Part shown: one piece after another, positions 28,387-37,300 of the stretch
Layout of the letters: the number at the start of each line of letters is the position of its first letter
Position numbering within the stretch: the first letter of the stretch is position 1
Assembly (NCBI GenBank): GCA_021813325.1
Contig: JAKALA010000005.1
Span: 62,001 to 126,000, forward strand
Length of the DNA stretch: 64,000 nucleotides
Direction of reading: 5' to 3'
From: a bacterium
GTDB taxonomy: Bacteria; Verrucomicrobiota; Verrucomicrobiia; Limisphaerales; UBA11358
Translations under genes and position numbers: made by a program
The notes under the pieces: generated by a model
Databases searched by the model: none
Seen by the model: only the letters and a program-made list of their open reading frames with translations
What the model was told of the DNA's origin: nothing

Positions 28387-28940
28387 CGTTCGGGATTGAC
28401 CTCGGCGGCGATGATTTTCTGATGTTCCTCAAGTGTGATGGCGCGTTTTACCTTGTAATGGATGGCGGGCCATTGCCGGCGCGGAATGACCGTTGCGGGC
28501 AGCCAGTTCATGTCCACGGCGAAGTTGTGAACCTTCCGCAGGAACGCATTGGTGGAAACCGTGCCGGTGCGCAACACGGCCAGCAGGTGTTCGGCCTGCG
28601 TTTCAATCAGGACGCGGTGGCGGATCAAATCAAACGCCTTGTCCTTGGCGGCGGATTTCCAGCGGGCCTGCGTGGGGCCGGATTTGATGGCGATGATTTC
28701 CTCCAGCACGTTCTGCCAGGTGCGCGTGGTCACCATCGGATCGCTGTGCCGCAGATAGACGCGGGCCAGGCTCAGGTTCATGGCCGGCTGTTTGCCTGCT
28801 TCGTTCATCGCCATCAGCAGGCGATTGGCCTCGGCCTTGTCCTTGGTCTTGAGGCTGGTGAAGGTTTTGGTCTGGTCGTCAAAGGCGTAGTAAACGCTTT
28901 TGCGACGGAGGAATAGACGGTAACGCGCTTTCATTTTCAT
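28387..28940 (-). pseudogene. Tyrosine recombinase truncated by the IS21 insertion
   Basis: 184 codons collinear with the first half of the intact integrase at 56866-57930; both share TRTWQN, IETQAE/GELL, VSTNxxLRxxHNFxVDMNWLP, RRQWPAxxYKxKRAITLxEHQ and NPER. At NPER the match stops exactly where the IS21 end begins, and IS sequence adds VTERMKTGQR before a stop. The catalytic domain is lost. Its upstream region has the same architecture as that of the intact integrase, so it once belonged to a sister element at the same tRNA. Confidence 0.85.
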
Positions 28941-29037
28941 GAGGCGTCCATGCTACCTTGGCGAAGATTCCGGCAGTTAAGCAATAGCGGGAGAATCCTC
29001 CCCAATGGTGGAACAATTTTGGAGCAATCCAAAAGTT

Positions 29038-29059
29038 GTTAGCCATTTTGTTAGCCATT
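29038..29059. repeat. Paired 10-bp direct repeat upstream of the truncated integrase
   Basis: gttagccatt occurs twice separated by TT and followed by GC. The intact integrase has ggtgtccgtt twice, also separated by TT and followed by GC (58027-58048), at the same distance from the att-like repeat (44 versus 45 bp). These are candidate integrase arm sites. Confidence 0.55.
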
Positions 29060-29103
29060 GCCCTTTTGAGACTCCTAAGAAACTGCGATTTAAGCAGTTA
29101 TCA

Positions 29104-29125
29104 TTGGAGGCGAGGGTCGGAATCG
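29104..29125. repeat. att-like copy of the tRNA-Cys 3' end (left island boundary)
   Basis: 22 bp (ttggaggcgagggtcggaat plus cg) matching 20 of 22 bases of 58094-58115, the 3' end of tRNA-Cys with its encoded CCA. It is in direct orientation. This is the expected left attachment site of an element integrated into that tRNA. The 331 bp between the truncated integrase and the first island gene hold this site, the paired 10-mers and no gene. Confidence 0.75.
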
Positions 29126-29271
29126 GACGAAAATCCGTTTACCGACAGCCCAATAATAGGCGGTTTCCCCTTATTTTACAAGGGAAACTTGCGGTAACTA
29201 GGGGTAACTAAACCTAACTCATACCCTAGTTTTACTGGCAGTTTTACTGGCAGTGCCGGCGGCGATATGTG

Positions 29272-29658
29272 TCAGTTTAAGCCGGGTTTGCCGGGTGGGA
29301 GCACCATGGATTTAAGCAGGTCGGGATTCTCAAACACCATGTCCGCCACCACATCGCGAGGCATCCAGTTGGCCATCAGGAATTGAAACGTCTCCATAAC
29401 GGTCAACTCCACGCCGGGAGTTTTGGGATCGCCAAACATTCCATCATTCATGGGCCAAACTTTGAGGTAGTAGCAGTGGCCTTCGGGATGACGCCACAAT
29501 TCCCATTCCCAATGCTGGTGGTTAAACATGGATTCGAGGATGCTTTCCGATCCCTCGTCCATGACATCGTTTTGCGGGACGACGAAATTCTTGGGCCAGT
29601 TAGGACCGGCAAGGAGGACGGATTTCCAATCGGATTTAGGTGACGGCGATGGCTTCAT
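29272..29658 (-). CDS. Hypothetical protein
   Basis: 128 residues, not recognised. Seen: a serine/proline-rich start (MKPSPSPKSDWKSVLLAG), an aromatic central stretch (HQHWEWELWRHPEGHCYYLKVW) suggesting a small beta-rich globular domain, and a hydrophobic helix-like part (TVMETFQFLMANWMPRDVV). First gene inside the left island boundary, about 150 bp from the att-like repeat; no partner gene is obvious. Confidence 0.55.
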   Translation of the reverse strand: MKPSPSPKSDWKSVLLAGPNWPKNFVVPQNDVMDEGSESILESMFNHQHWEWELWRHPEGHCYYLKVWPMNDGMFGDPKTPGVELTVMETFQFLMANWMPRDVVADMVFENPDLLKSMVLPPGKPGLN

Positions 29659-29855
29659 GCAATGTCTGCGCCAGCATACACGGCGCTGCGGGATGATGCC
29701 AGAGGGGCGGCACCTGTTTCCTGTTGCTCGGCCCGGACGAAAATCCGAAGGGAAAAATTTTCGGATGAGCGCCTGGGCCGGGGCGTGTGATAATCGAGTG
29801 CCACTCGCTCATAACTCTTGTTTGGTTGTGGAATGGGTTTTGCCGTGGCTCATGC

Positions 29856-31025
29856 TCAACCTTTCGGCTGGTATTTTTCATCGCCAGTGCTGGCGCTGAA
29901 TGGATTGCTTGCCGGCGGTGCAAACGATGGCCGTGAATTTGGTTTTACCGCTTGGCCGGGGAGCCGGCTGCGAACGTGGTTAATGTGGTATTCGTCGGTT
30001 TCCAGCGACCGGCGCTCGCGCTTCATTTCAATTCGCCCGACGATGTAGGTCATCTTGCGCTCGTCATACAGGGTGGGACGGTCAGCGGTAAGGAATGGAA
30101 TCAAGCCGCCGAGCCGGATGACGTTGGGGCCAAGGTCGGTTTTGAATTCAGCATCGCCGGTGAACACCACGACGGAATGAAAATTGTCCGCCGGCAAATC
30201 AAACAGCGATTGCAGGGTCTTGATGTGTCCGTAATTCTGGTGGAGCGGATTTTGGAACCGGGATTTGTGCCGGTAAATCTGCTGTGTCCACTGGTGTCCC
30301 TGCGGGTCGCCAAAAATCCAGCCGGAATAATGCTTGGTCTCAATGACGAAGATGCCGGTGTCGGCGACAAGCACATGGTCAATTTGGGTGGTGCCCTCCG
30401 GCGTGGACAGCGTGACATTGTTCAACAAGAGGTGTGGCCGGGAATAATGTTTGTCTATGGTGGCCGCCAGCAATGCCTCGCCCAAATTTTTCCGAAACCG
30501 AAACCGGGCGGCGCCGGCTCCTAGCGCCAGGCCAAATATCACCGCCAAAAACATCCAGAGCAAAAACGAACCTATGCCCACAGAAAAAGCTGGAATGATT
30601 GCCGACGGGTGAAACACTGGCCGGCTGAAAACGAAAGCCGGCGCTGCGGGTGCCGGCTTGGCTGGTTCTGCCACGGCGGCGGGCGCGGTGGTTTCAACCG
30701 GAGCGGGGGCGGTGCCAATCGGAATAATTTCGCCCGCCATTGTCAGCGCATAGGGCGCGGGCAAATCCTGAATTTTCACCAGCGCGGACTGCTCTTGGAT
30801 TGCAAGGCACTGCACGCGGACGGTGCGCCCCTTGAGTTTCAAATCGTAAGCCTCGCCGATGGCGAAGTTTTTGCCGTTGATGATCGCGAGCTTTTGGTCG
30901 GATGTGCCATTGATGCCGGACAATTTAATCTGGCTCAACCAAGCGGGAACAGGAAGTTGGGCGAAGGCACTGGCGACGGTGAAAACAAAAAATAGAATCA
31001 GGGGTTTGGGGGTGCGAATTTTCAT
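29856..31025 (-). CDS. NERD (nuclease-related) domain protein with signal peptide and membrane helix
   Basis: 389 residues. An N-terminal signal peptide (LILFFVFTVASAFAQ) precedes a small domain (KLAIINGKNFAIGEAYDLKL), a Pro/Ala-rich linker, a membrane helix at ~150-172 (SFLLWMFLAVIFGLALGAGA) and then a NERD domain: LLLNNVTL, TTQIDHVLVADTGIFVIETK, and GWIFGD. The NERD core belongs to the restriction-endonuclease-like fold. It lies 24 bp downstream of the PD-(D/E)XK gene, probably in one operon. Confidence 0.85.
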   Translation of the reverse strand: MKIRTPKPLILFFVFTVASAFAQLPVPAWLSQIKLSGINGTSDQKLAIINGKNFAIGEAYDLKLKGRTVRVQCLAIQEQSALVKIQDLPAPYALTMAGEIIPIGTAPAPVETTAPAAVAEPAKPAPAAPAFVFSRPVFHPSAIIPAFSVGIGSFLLWMFLAVIFGLALGAGAARFRFRKNLGEALLAATIDKHYSRPHLLLNNVTLSTPEGTTQIDHVLVADTGIFVIETKHYSGWIFGDPQGHQWTQQIYRHKSRFQNPLHQNYGHIKTLQSLFDLPADNFHSVVVFTGDAEFKTDLGPNVIRLGGLIPFLTADRPTLYDERKMTYIVGRIEMKRERRSLETDEYHINHVRSRLPGQAVKPNSRPSFAPPASNPFSASTGDEKYQPKG

Positions 31026-31049
31026 GCGTGCCAGCGGTGGTTAGAGAAA

Positions 31050-31910
31050 TCAAAGCTTCTGAATGAACTGGAATTCCATCTTTTTGCCGTCTAGGTCAGA
31101 TACCGGGGATTCAAACGAAATGAAGCGGCCCTTGCCTTCAAGCTCAAATTTTGAACTGATTTTTGCGCGCGCATTTATCACAAAATAGAACAGCGGCAGT
31201 TCTATGCTGTCCACGGCAAAGCCATTCAGTTCCAATTCCCGGTCTTGGAAATCCAAAAGAACATGCGGATGGCCCCAATGGGTGCCGATATGTTTATATT
31301 GATTATTCCTTTCCGCCAAATCCTTGCTGGCCGCTTTGTCCATCTCAGATTGTATGAACTGTAGAAAATCCGCCGGCTGACCAAATCGGCGGCAGGGTGT
31401 TTTAGAATAATCCAAGGGAGGCAACTCGGACATCGAAAGCCGGTCACGAAAATGAATCCTAATGGTGGTTGGTAGTGGATCGGTAAAAATGTGCGTCATT
31501 TGGACATCCGTTAACGGGCCGGAAAAACTCTCCGAGCAGCGGATGAAGCCCAAGCGAGGATATTTTTTCAACTGAGCTTCGGCTCCGCTGGTAAAGCGAT
31601 TGGCGACAAGAAATCCTTTGTTAGCATTCCAGGCTTCGACCTTATCAGCCAAGACCGTCACAACGTCTTTATCCACCGGCTCGGACCAGTTTTTACATTC
31701 AAAAATCCAGATAGCCTCGTAGTCAGACTTGAGATTGGTTCGGACAAGAACATCAATCTCATGAGTCACGCCTGAAAAATTTTGTCGCACGTTCGTCTCA
31801 ATCGTGAAATTTTTGCCCACCACTTCCGGTGAAGACTCAAGAATTGCTTCCTGAATAAACTTCACCGCCTGCTCCAGTGCCCGGCCTTTCTCTGTGTGCT
31901 TGGTGGACAT
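31050..31910 (-). CDS. Mrr-like PD-(D/E)XK restriction endonuclease domain protein
   Basis: 286 residues. The nuclease core is readable: an N-terminal helix (ALEQAVKFIQEAILES), then THEIDVLVRT (acidic D) and AIWIFECKNWSEPVDKDVV (E-x-K), followed by a glycine-bearing strand and AEAQLKKYPRLGFIRCSE. The C-terminal ~130 residues are unassigned. The fold suggests an Mrr/type IV restriction-like DNA nuclease; the target is unknown. It sits between the NERD gene and a membrane protein with gaps of 24 and 15 bp. Confidence 0.8.
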   Translation of the reverse strand: MSTKHTEKGRALEQAVKFIQEAILESSPEVVGKNFTIETNVRQNFSGVTHEIDVLVRTNLKSDYEAIWIFECKNWSEPVDKDVVTVLADKVEAWNANKGFLVANRFTSGAEAQLKKYPRLGFIRCSESFSGPLTDVQMTHIFTDPLPTTIRIHFRDRLSMSELPPLDYSKTPCRRFGQPADFLQFIQSEMDKAASKDLAERNNQYKHIGTHWGHPHVLLDFQDRELELNGFAVDSIELPLFYFVINARAKISSKFELEGKGRFISFESPVSDLDGKKMEFQFIQKL

Positions 31911-31925
31911 TCAAAATCGCTGGTT

Positions 31926-32726
31926 TCAAAAATCTGGCTTATTGAAAACCCAAATAATCAATACGCCCCTGTCCATTTTGGACGGCCCCTTCCATAGTTC
32001 GGTTTTAATGCCTACTTGGTCAAAAGCGCATTCAAGTGAAATAGCGCAAGCTGGCGGGTAATCTTGCTGGCTGGCCAGCAACATAATGTTTACTTTGTCT
32101 GGGTTTTGAGGGTTTGCTCTAAAAAGGCAATACACACCGTCCCCCAAAGTGCCTGTTCCAAATTGCCTGGTCAGACCTTCACTGGGATTACTTCCAGTGA
32201 TACCATATCCGGCTTCATTGAGCATCTTTCGCAACTGCGCAATATAGTTCAACATTTCGCTCGTAGGGTCACTACAGAGAATCCAAATCGGACACTTGGG
32301 GGCATTGGTCAATAATTTAACAAACTGGTCTTGTTGCTCTTTGGTGACAGTTCTTGGCTGCATTTTTTGCTCTAGCTCGACAATCTTTGCGCGCAGGACA
32401 AGATTGTTGGACTCCGTATTAGCCGCACGTTCGAGCGCTGCCCCCGCATTCAGACGCGCATCGGCGGCTTCTTTGTTGAATTCCGCAGATTCCCACAAAG
32501 AAAAAGGAAGGCACATTAACTCACCCGCAATCCCAAAAATTAAGATGGCCTCAAAAATCTTTTTAATTTTTTCCTGCCTGAATTGAACAGGCACAAGATT
32601 ATTCGGAGGATCATGGATAATTAACTTCAGAAACCAATCCGATTCTCCACATACGCCTAGCAAAACCAAAATGGTAAAAAAGACATCCAACCATCCCCAA
32701 ATTGGTATTGATTGAAAAAGCGACAT
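31926..32726 (-). CDS. Membrane protein with coiled coil and C-terminal alpha/beta domain
   Basis: 266 residues, not recognised. Two membrane helices (WGWLDVFFTILVLLGVCG at ~10-27; IFEAILIFGIAGELMCLPF at ~58-76), a coiled coil (~80-120, ARLNAGAALERAANTESNNL), then a cytosolic alpha/beta domain beginning CPIWILCSDPTSEMLNYIAQ. The plan resembles membrane-anchored sensors in defence loci, but no family is assigned. First gene of the three-gene minus-strand cluster with the Mrr-like and NERD genes. The 225 bp upstream hold no convincing gene. Confidence 0.7.
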   Translation of the reverse strand: MSLFQSIPIWGWLDVFFTILVLLGVCGESDWFLKLIIHDPPNNLVPVQFRQEKIKKIFEAILIFGIAGELMCLPFSLWESAEFNKEAADARLNAGAALERAANTESNNLVLRAKIVELEQKMQPRTVTKEQQDQFVKLLTNAPKCPIWILCSDPTSEMLNYIAQLRKMLNEAGYGITGSNPSEGLTRQFGTGTLGDGVYCLFRANPQNPDKVNIMLLASQQDYPPACAISLECAFDQVGIKTELWKGPSKMDRGVLIIWVFNKPDF

Positions 32727-32951
32727 ACTCCCTCACCGGCTGAATTTTCCGTTCTTCTCGCGGGCGTAGCTGTGCCGACGCGATGCAACACCGAGCAGGT
32801 CGCAAAGTTCCAGCAGGAACGGTTGCGAATTGGCCCGTTCGGACGCACTGGCGGCAGACCAATGGGCGATAAAATCCTGAACTTCCCGGCGCGGCATGGC
32901 AGACGTTAGCAAAAAAGAGGCGCGGGCGGCAAGGGCGGGATGGGGGCAAGT

Positions 32952-33950
32952 CTAAAAAGACTTGGTGATGGTCAGGGTAATGAGGTTGCCTTGGGGATGA
33001 TCCATTGCGGAAAATTCGTAGGCATAGCGCAATGAGCCGCTTAATCCCCATTTGGCGTAGGTTCCCTTGATTTCTGGACCGATACCGGCAACGTGGATTT
33101 TTTCGTTTTTCCAAGTCGGGCCGTTTGGTGCAGGACCTTCAGTATCGGTGATTTGCTGCTGGTAGAATCCTGTTAGGCCAACATCTACACCTTTAAGGAT
33201 AGTTTTGCTGACAGCCCACTCAAGGGTATAAATGTCACCGAGCGTAGTCCCATGTGTAACGAGTGAATTACCATTCCAATAAGTGGAGTCATACTGTTCC
33301 GTGTTAATATCATAGTGGTTAAGAATAGAAGCAGCCCAAGTCTTCTCGCTGTCAAAATACAAGGTGCCTCCCAATGAAAACGAGTGTGTCCAATAACCTT
33401 GGCCGAGATTAAAGAGAAAAAGCTGGTTCTTATCATAGTCGCCAGAAGGCGCATAAAATGAGTAGCCCGCACTCACATCAACTCGCCCGAATCGCCAGCC
33501 GAGTTTGACCGGATCAACTTCAATGTCAGAAAGTCCAGACTGTCTTTTAGTTGTTGAAACATTCGGTTGCCACGGATAATGCGGGAAAATTGCTGTTGTT
33601 TGCTGATAAACAAACGGCACTTGAACAGACACGCCGTATTCAGCCCCAAAAATTTTCCAACCAGTCATCCAAGTGAGACGGGGGGCCTGAGTGTATGAAA
33701 AATAACTGTAATCGTGATTCAATGCCCCGCCATATCCTTTCATCTGGTTGGCAAAATAAAATGAATTTTGATCTTCAAAATAGAAGCCGGTTGCTGGCAG
33801 CGAACCGCATTTGATGCCTTCGCTGCCAGCAGGGTAATGCTGGGCGCGAAGCTGGAAAACGACAGCAAATAAAAGGCCGACTATTAACCGGCGATGTGAG
33901 ACCATTATTCTCGTTTTCATATTAGTGTGGGGTGGTCGGTGTCTTGTCAT
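32952..33950 (-). CDS. Outer-membrane transporter-like protein (phenol MetA-degradation family)
   Basis: 332 residues with a signal peptide (MVSHRRLIVGLLFAVVFQLRAQ), alternating beta-strand pattern throughout and a terminal phenylalanine (NLITLTITKSF) typical of outer-membrane barrels. The layout fits the Phenol_MetA_deg/SphA-like transporter family: GYGGALNHDYSYFSYTQAPRL, GAEYGVSVQVPF and VDVSAGYSFYAPSGDYDKNQ. Its start overlaps the preceding gene's stop (ATGA); an internal ATG at 33920 is the alternative. Last gene of the Rhs operon. Confidence 0.78.
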   Translation of the reverse strand: MTRHRPPHTNMKTRIMVSHRRLIVGLLFAVVFQLRAQHYPAGSEGIKCGSLPATGFYFEDQNSFYFANQMKGYGGALNHDYSYFSYTQAPRLTWMTGWKIFGAEYGVSVQVPFVYQQTTAIFPHYPWQPNVSTTKRQSGLSDIEVDPVKLGWRFGRVDVSAGYSFYAPSGDYDKNQLFLFNLGQGYWTHSFSLGGTLYFDSEKTWAASILNHYDINTEQYDSTYWNGNSLVTHGTTLGDIYTLEWAVSKTILKGVDVGLTGFYQQQITDTEGPAPNGPTWKNEKIHVAGIGPEIKGTYAKWGLSGSLRYAYEFSAMDHPQGNLITLTITKSF

Positions 33951-34393
33951 ATCGTCAAATCGAGACGGAAAACAAGGTCATCGAAATCATCGTCTGCTCT
34001 TCCGTCATTGCAAAAGTAACGTCTGCTGTTGACACTTTCTTTAACTATCATTGCTGCTCCGTTATGCCAAGAATGAACCACCCCGTCGCCTGTATCCCAG
34101 ACGTTCTTTATTTGCAATTCGCCTTTCGATGAATTGATTTTGATTTTCACTGTTTTTGGGGCTGTATCTTGCCACAGTATGATTGATTTATTTATGATCT
34201 TCTCATTTACAATAAAGCTACCGTCTATTGTTAAGCAGATACCTTGACGCCAATCTGCGTTCACATTTTCGATGGTTATTGAAAACTCTTGGCCGTTTTG
34301 CATTGGAATACGGTCAACCATTTGAATTGTTTTATCACCATAAACAACAGGTTTTCCCTTTGACTCAAAAAATAGTTTTTCAAAAGATGGCAT
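33947..34393 (-). CDS. Candidate immunity or accessory protein of the Rhs toxin
   Basis: 148 residues, family unrecognised. It begins 3 bp after the Rhs stop, where the immunity gene of a polymorphic toxin normally sits, and overlaps the next gene by 4 bp. It is rich in beta-strand pattern (EFSITIENVNADWRQGICLT) and ends in a striking motif, SWHNGAAM...YFCNDGRADDDFDDLVFR, whose aspartate cluster could bind metal. Alternatively it could be a carbohydrate- or metal-binding accessory protein rather than an inhibitor. Confidence 0.6.
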   Translation of the reverse strand: MPSFEKLFFESKGKPVVYGDKTIQMVDRIPMQNGQEFSITIENVNADWRQGICLTIDGSFIVNEKIINKSIILWQDTAPKTVKIKINSSKGELQIKNVWDTGDGVVHSWHNGAAMIVKESVNSRRYFCNDGRADDDFDDLVFRLDLTI

Positions 34394-34396
34394 AAA

Positions 34397-37300
34397 TTAG
34401 TTTCCTGTTTGTCGAAATGGATCAACAGCGGCATGTTCATCCGGCCATACTGGTTGAACATCAAATAAGCCACCATCTCTTTGGGCAGGTGTATGGTGAA
34501 GTTCCATGCTTTCAACCTGGCCTGTTGTTGGGTTGATACGTTGGGGTGCCAGCCCCTGTTTCATGCGGTCTAAATTTGCATCACTATAATTTGCGGCGTT
34601 GTTTTGAGCCTCGTTTTTCCAATAGCGTGCGCGCACAGCATCCCACGATGGGACATTTCCTTTTGACGTAAGATTATTGATAGGATCGCCAGTTTTCCAG
34701 CCACGAGTTGCATTTGGTTTTGTCGGAACTGTTGGGCATGGAGTTGAACTGGGTTTTGTAGCAGGCACTGCACCATTCGCCGGAGGGCGTAGCCCAGCAG
34801 GTGATTTTCCAATAGGGGCTTTGGCCGATGGGACACCTTCTAATCCAGCAGCCAATACGCCAGCCGCTGTCGAAACATCCTGCGCCAAGCCAGCGGCATT
34901 TTCCCAAGATGGATCAGCCGAGAATGTTCCTGTGCCTTCGCCCAAATGTCCGATAGCTGCTGGTGTCGAAGCCAATCCATTGCCAAGGTCAATCGCCGTA
35001 TCAACTGCGGTGGCAACGGAAGGCGGCAGCGAATTATTAACGATGCCTTTCGCCTGCGACGCGCTGTTCGCTACATAATTCGCCAAATCGTCATACCAGA
35101 TGAACCCAAATGGATCAATGTAGAGCATCGGCGAATTGAGCGCATAGGCGTAAAGATTTACGCCGCCCAATTCTGCCAGCGGGTCGCGGTTGATGAATCG
35201 TTGAAGATTGGGGTCATAAAACCGTCCGCCAAAATAATAAAGACCTGACAGCGGCAAAAATTCTTTTGATGAGAAACGGTAGCGGTTCACGTCCGCATAA
35301 CCGCCCCACTTCCCGACGATATTTCCATAGGGGTCGTAAAGATAACGTGCTTCAAGTGTCTGGTATCTGTCAACCAGCATGGTGACATTGCCCAAAGCAT
35401 CGCTGTGATAATATACTGATCCCTTGATGTCTGTTCGCGCCAACAACCCGCCGATGCCACCCGCGTCCTCTAGCGTTCCGCTCAAATCCAGCCCCCGGTC
35501 ATAATACGCCACAACATTGTTGTTGGTGTCCCGTTCCTGAATCACCAATTTGCCGTCGTAAATATAATGCACTTCGCCCGTTAAAATCCATGAGCTATTC
35601 CAAGTGTAGTCGCGAGCAATGCGTCGCCGGCCAAGGCCGTCGTATGCGAAATCAGATTTTGACTGCCCCGGAATCGTGACGTTGACCAACTGATTTTCGT
35701 CGTCATAACTCAGAATTCGCAGCCCGTCATTGGTCAAATTGCCGTTGGCATCGTATTGATAGGTGACGGGTGTCGGCAGTTGGGAGACATTAACTTTGGT
35801 GATGCTATTGGATGGGAACTGCACGACTGTGGTAAACGTGTTTGCACCATTTGTCAGCGTTAATCCTGCCGTCGTTGCAAACGTCTTGTCATCGTAAAGA
35901 GCCGCATTCTGGCCATTCACCGTAACGCTGGTCACAGCCTGTGCCGTATTGCCCGCGACTGTCATCGTGCCAGAGCGGCTTGCATTGGTGATTTGATTAA
36001 CCGAGTTGGCGGTGAAACTTTGCGTCAACGTGTTATTTGTCCGCACCGATAGATTGCCTACCGCATCGTAAACGTAGCCAAACTGTTCATTCAAACGCAA
36101 GGTGCTGCCAGCCTCTCTCGCGCTGGCTGTTTTCAACTGACCAATGCTGTCGTAAGTGTAGGCAACTGTGCTGTTGTCGGTGCGTGTTTGCTGAATCCGG
36201 CGACTATCCGCGTCGAAAACATATTTTTGTGAATCCAGCGGAACGGAATTTGAATTTAGCAGCGTGGTGGCCGTCAATCTTCCGCCAATGTCGTAACCGT
36301 TCGTGATGGACATTCCATAGGGCAAGGTAAGCGTTTTAACCAGCGGCGAACTGAAGCTGCCGGAATTGTAAGTATAGCCAAACGATCCACTCGCGCCGAG
36401 CAAAGAATATAAACGGCGGGCAGCGTCAAAGCCATAGACCGTGGTTTGTGAGTTCAAGGTCAAGGTCGAGCGCAGCCGATTATTGTAAACGCGGGTTACG
36501 GTGTCATTAGGCCAAAGCCCACCTTCGCTTTGCAACTGGCTGGATGGCGTGTAGGAAAATACAGTTGTGCCGATGCCGTCCACCATATTTGTTAAGCGCC
36601 CATCGCTATCGTAAGTGAAGGTGATTTGCGGATTCACCGGATAAGTATTGGTGAGAACGCGCCCGACAGCATCACGCCAAAATGTCGTTGTGCCCTTTTC
36701 CGGCGTCCAGCGGGTCTTGATGCGGCCATTGGCATCATAGGTCAACTTCAATACCGACGCTTGGGTATTATCCAATTTATTTGTCAGGCGACCGAACAGG
36801 TCAAATTGGAAAGTGGTTTTTTGCGATTTTCCATCGGTAAGCGTGACTAGATTTCCGGAAGAATCATACTGGAATTGCGTCACCTCCTTGTTGGCATTGG
36901 TGCGAGAAGTGACGCGGCCAAGCACGTCATTTTGCAACAATGTCAAATTTGTGCGCAAGCCGTCTGCTACTTGCTTCAGTCCATTTGTGGAATAAACAAA
37001 GCTATTGGTCGCCACGCCGACAAGCACGTTGGTCAATACACGGTCAATCGCGTCATAACTTAACGTGGTGGTGACGCCGCGATTGTCGGTGATGGATTGC
37101 GGGCGGTCTAAAATATCGAAGCTATTGGAACGGATAACTCCGACAGAATTCGCAGATAAGGTGATAAATCCTTGCAGGTTAAAGCTGTTTGTGATGTAGC
37201 TGACAGCATCGGATGCTTTTACCAACTGGTCTATGGAATTGTAATTGTTTGTAACTGTATATCCGTCTGGATACTGGATGCTGGTCATTCGTCCAGCCAA

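Noticed and set aside
29636-29923. 95-residue minus-strand ORF between the first island gene and the NERD gene
   Set aside because: Overlaps both neighbours, no motif, weak start.
32611-33114. 167-residue minus-strand ORF between membrane protein and transporter
   Set aside because: Overlaps both neighbours in another frame; composition not protein-like.
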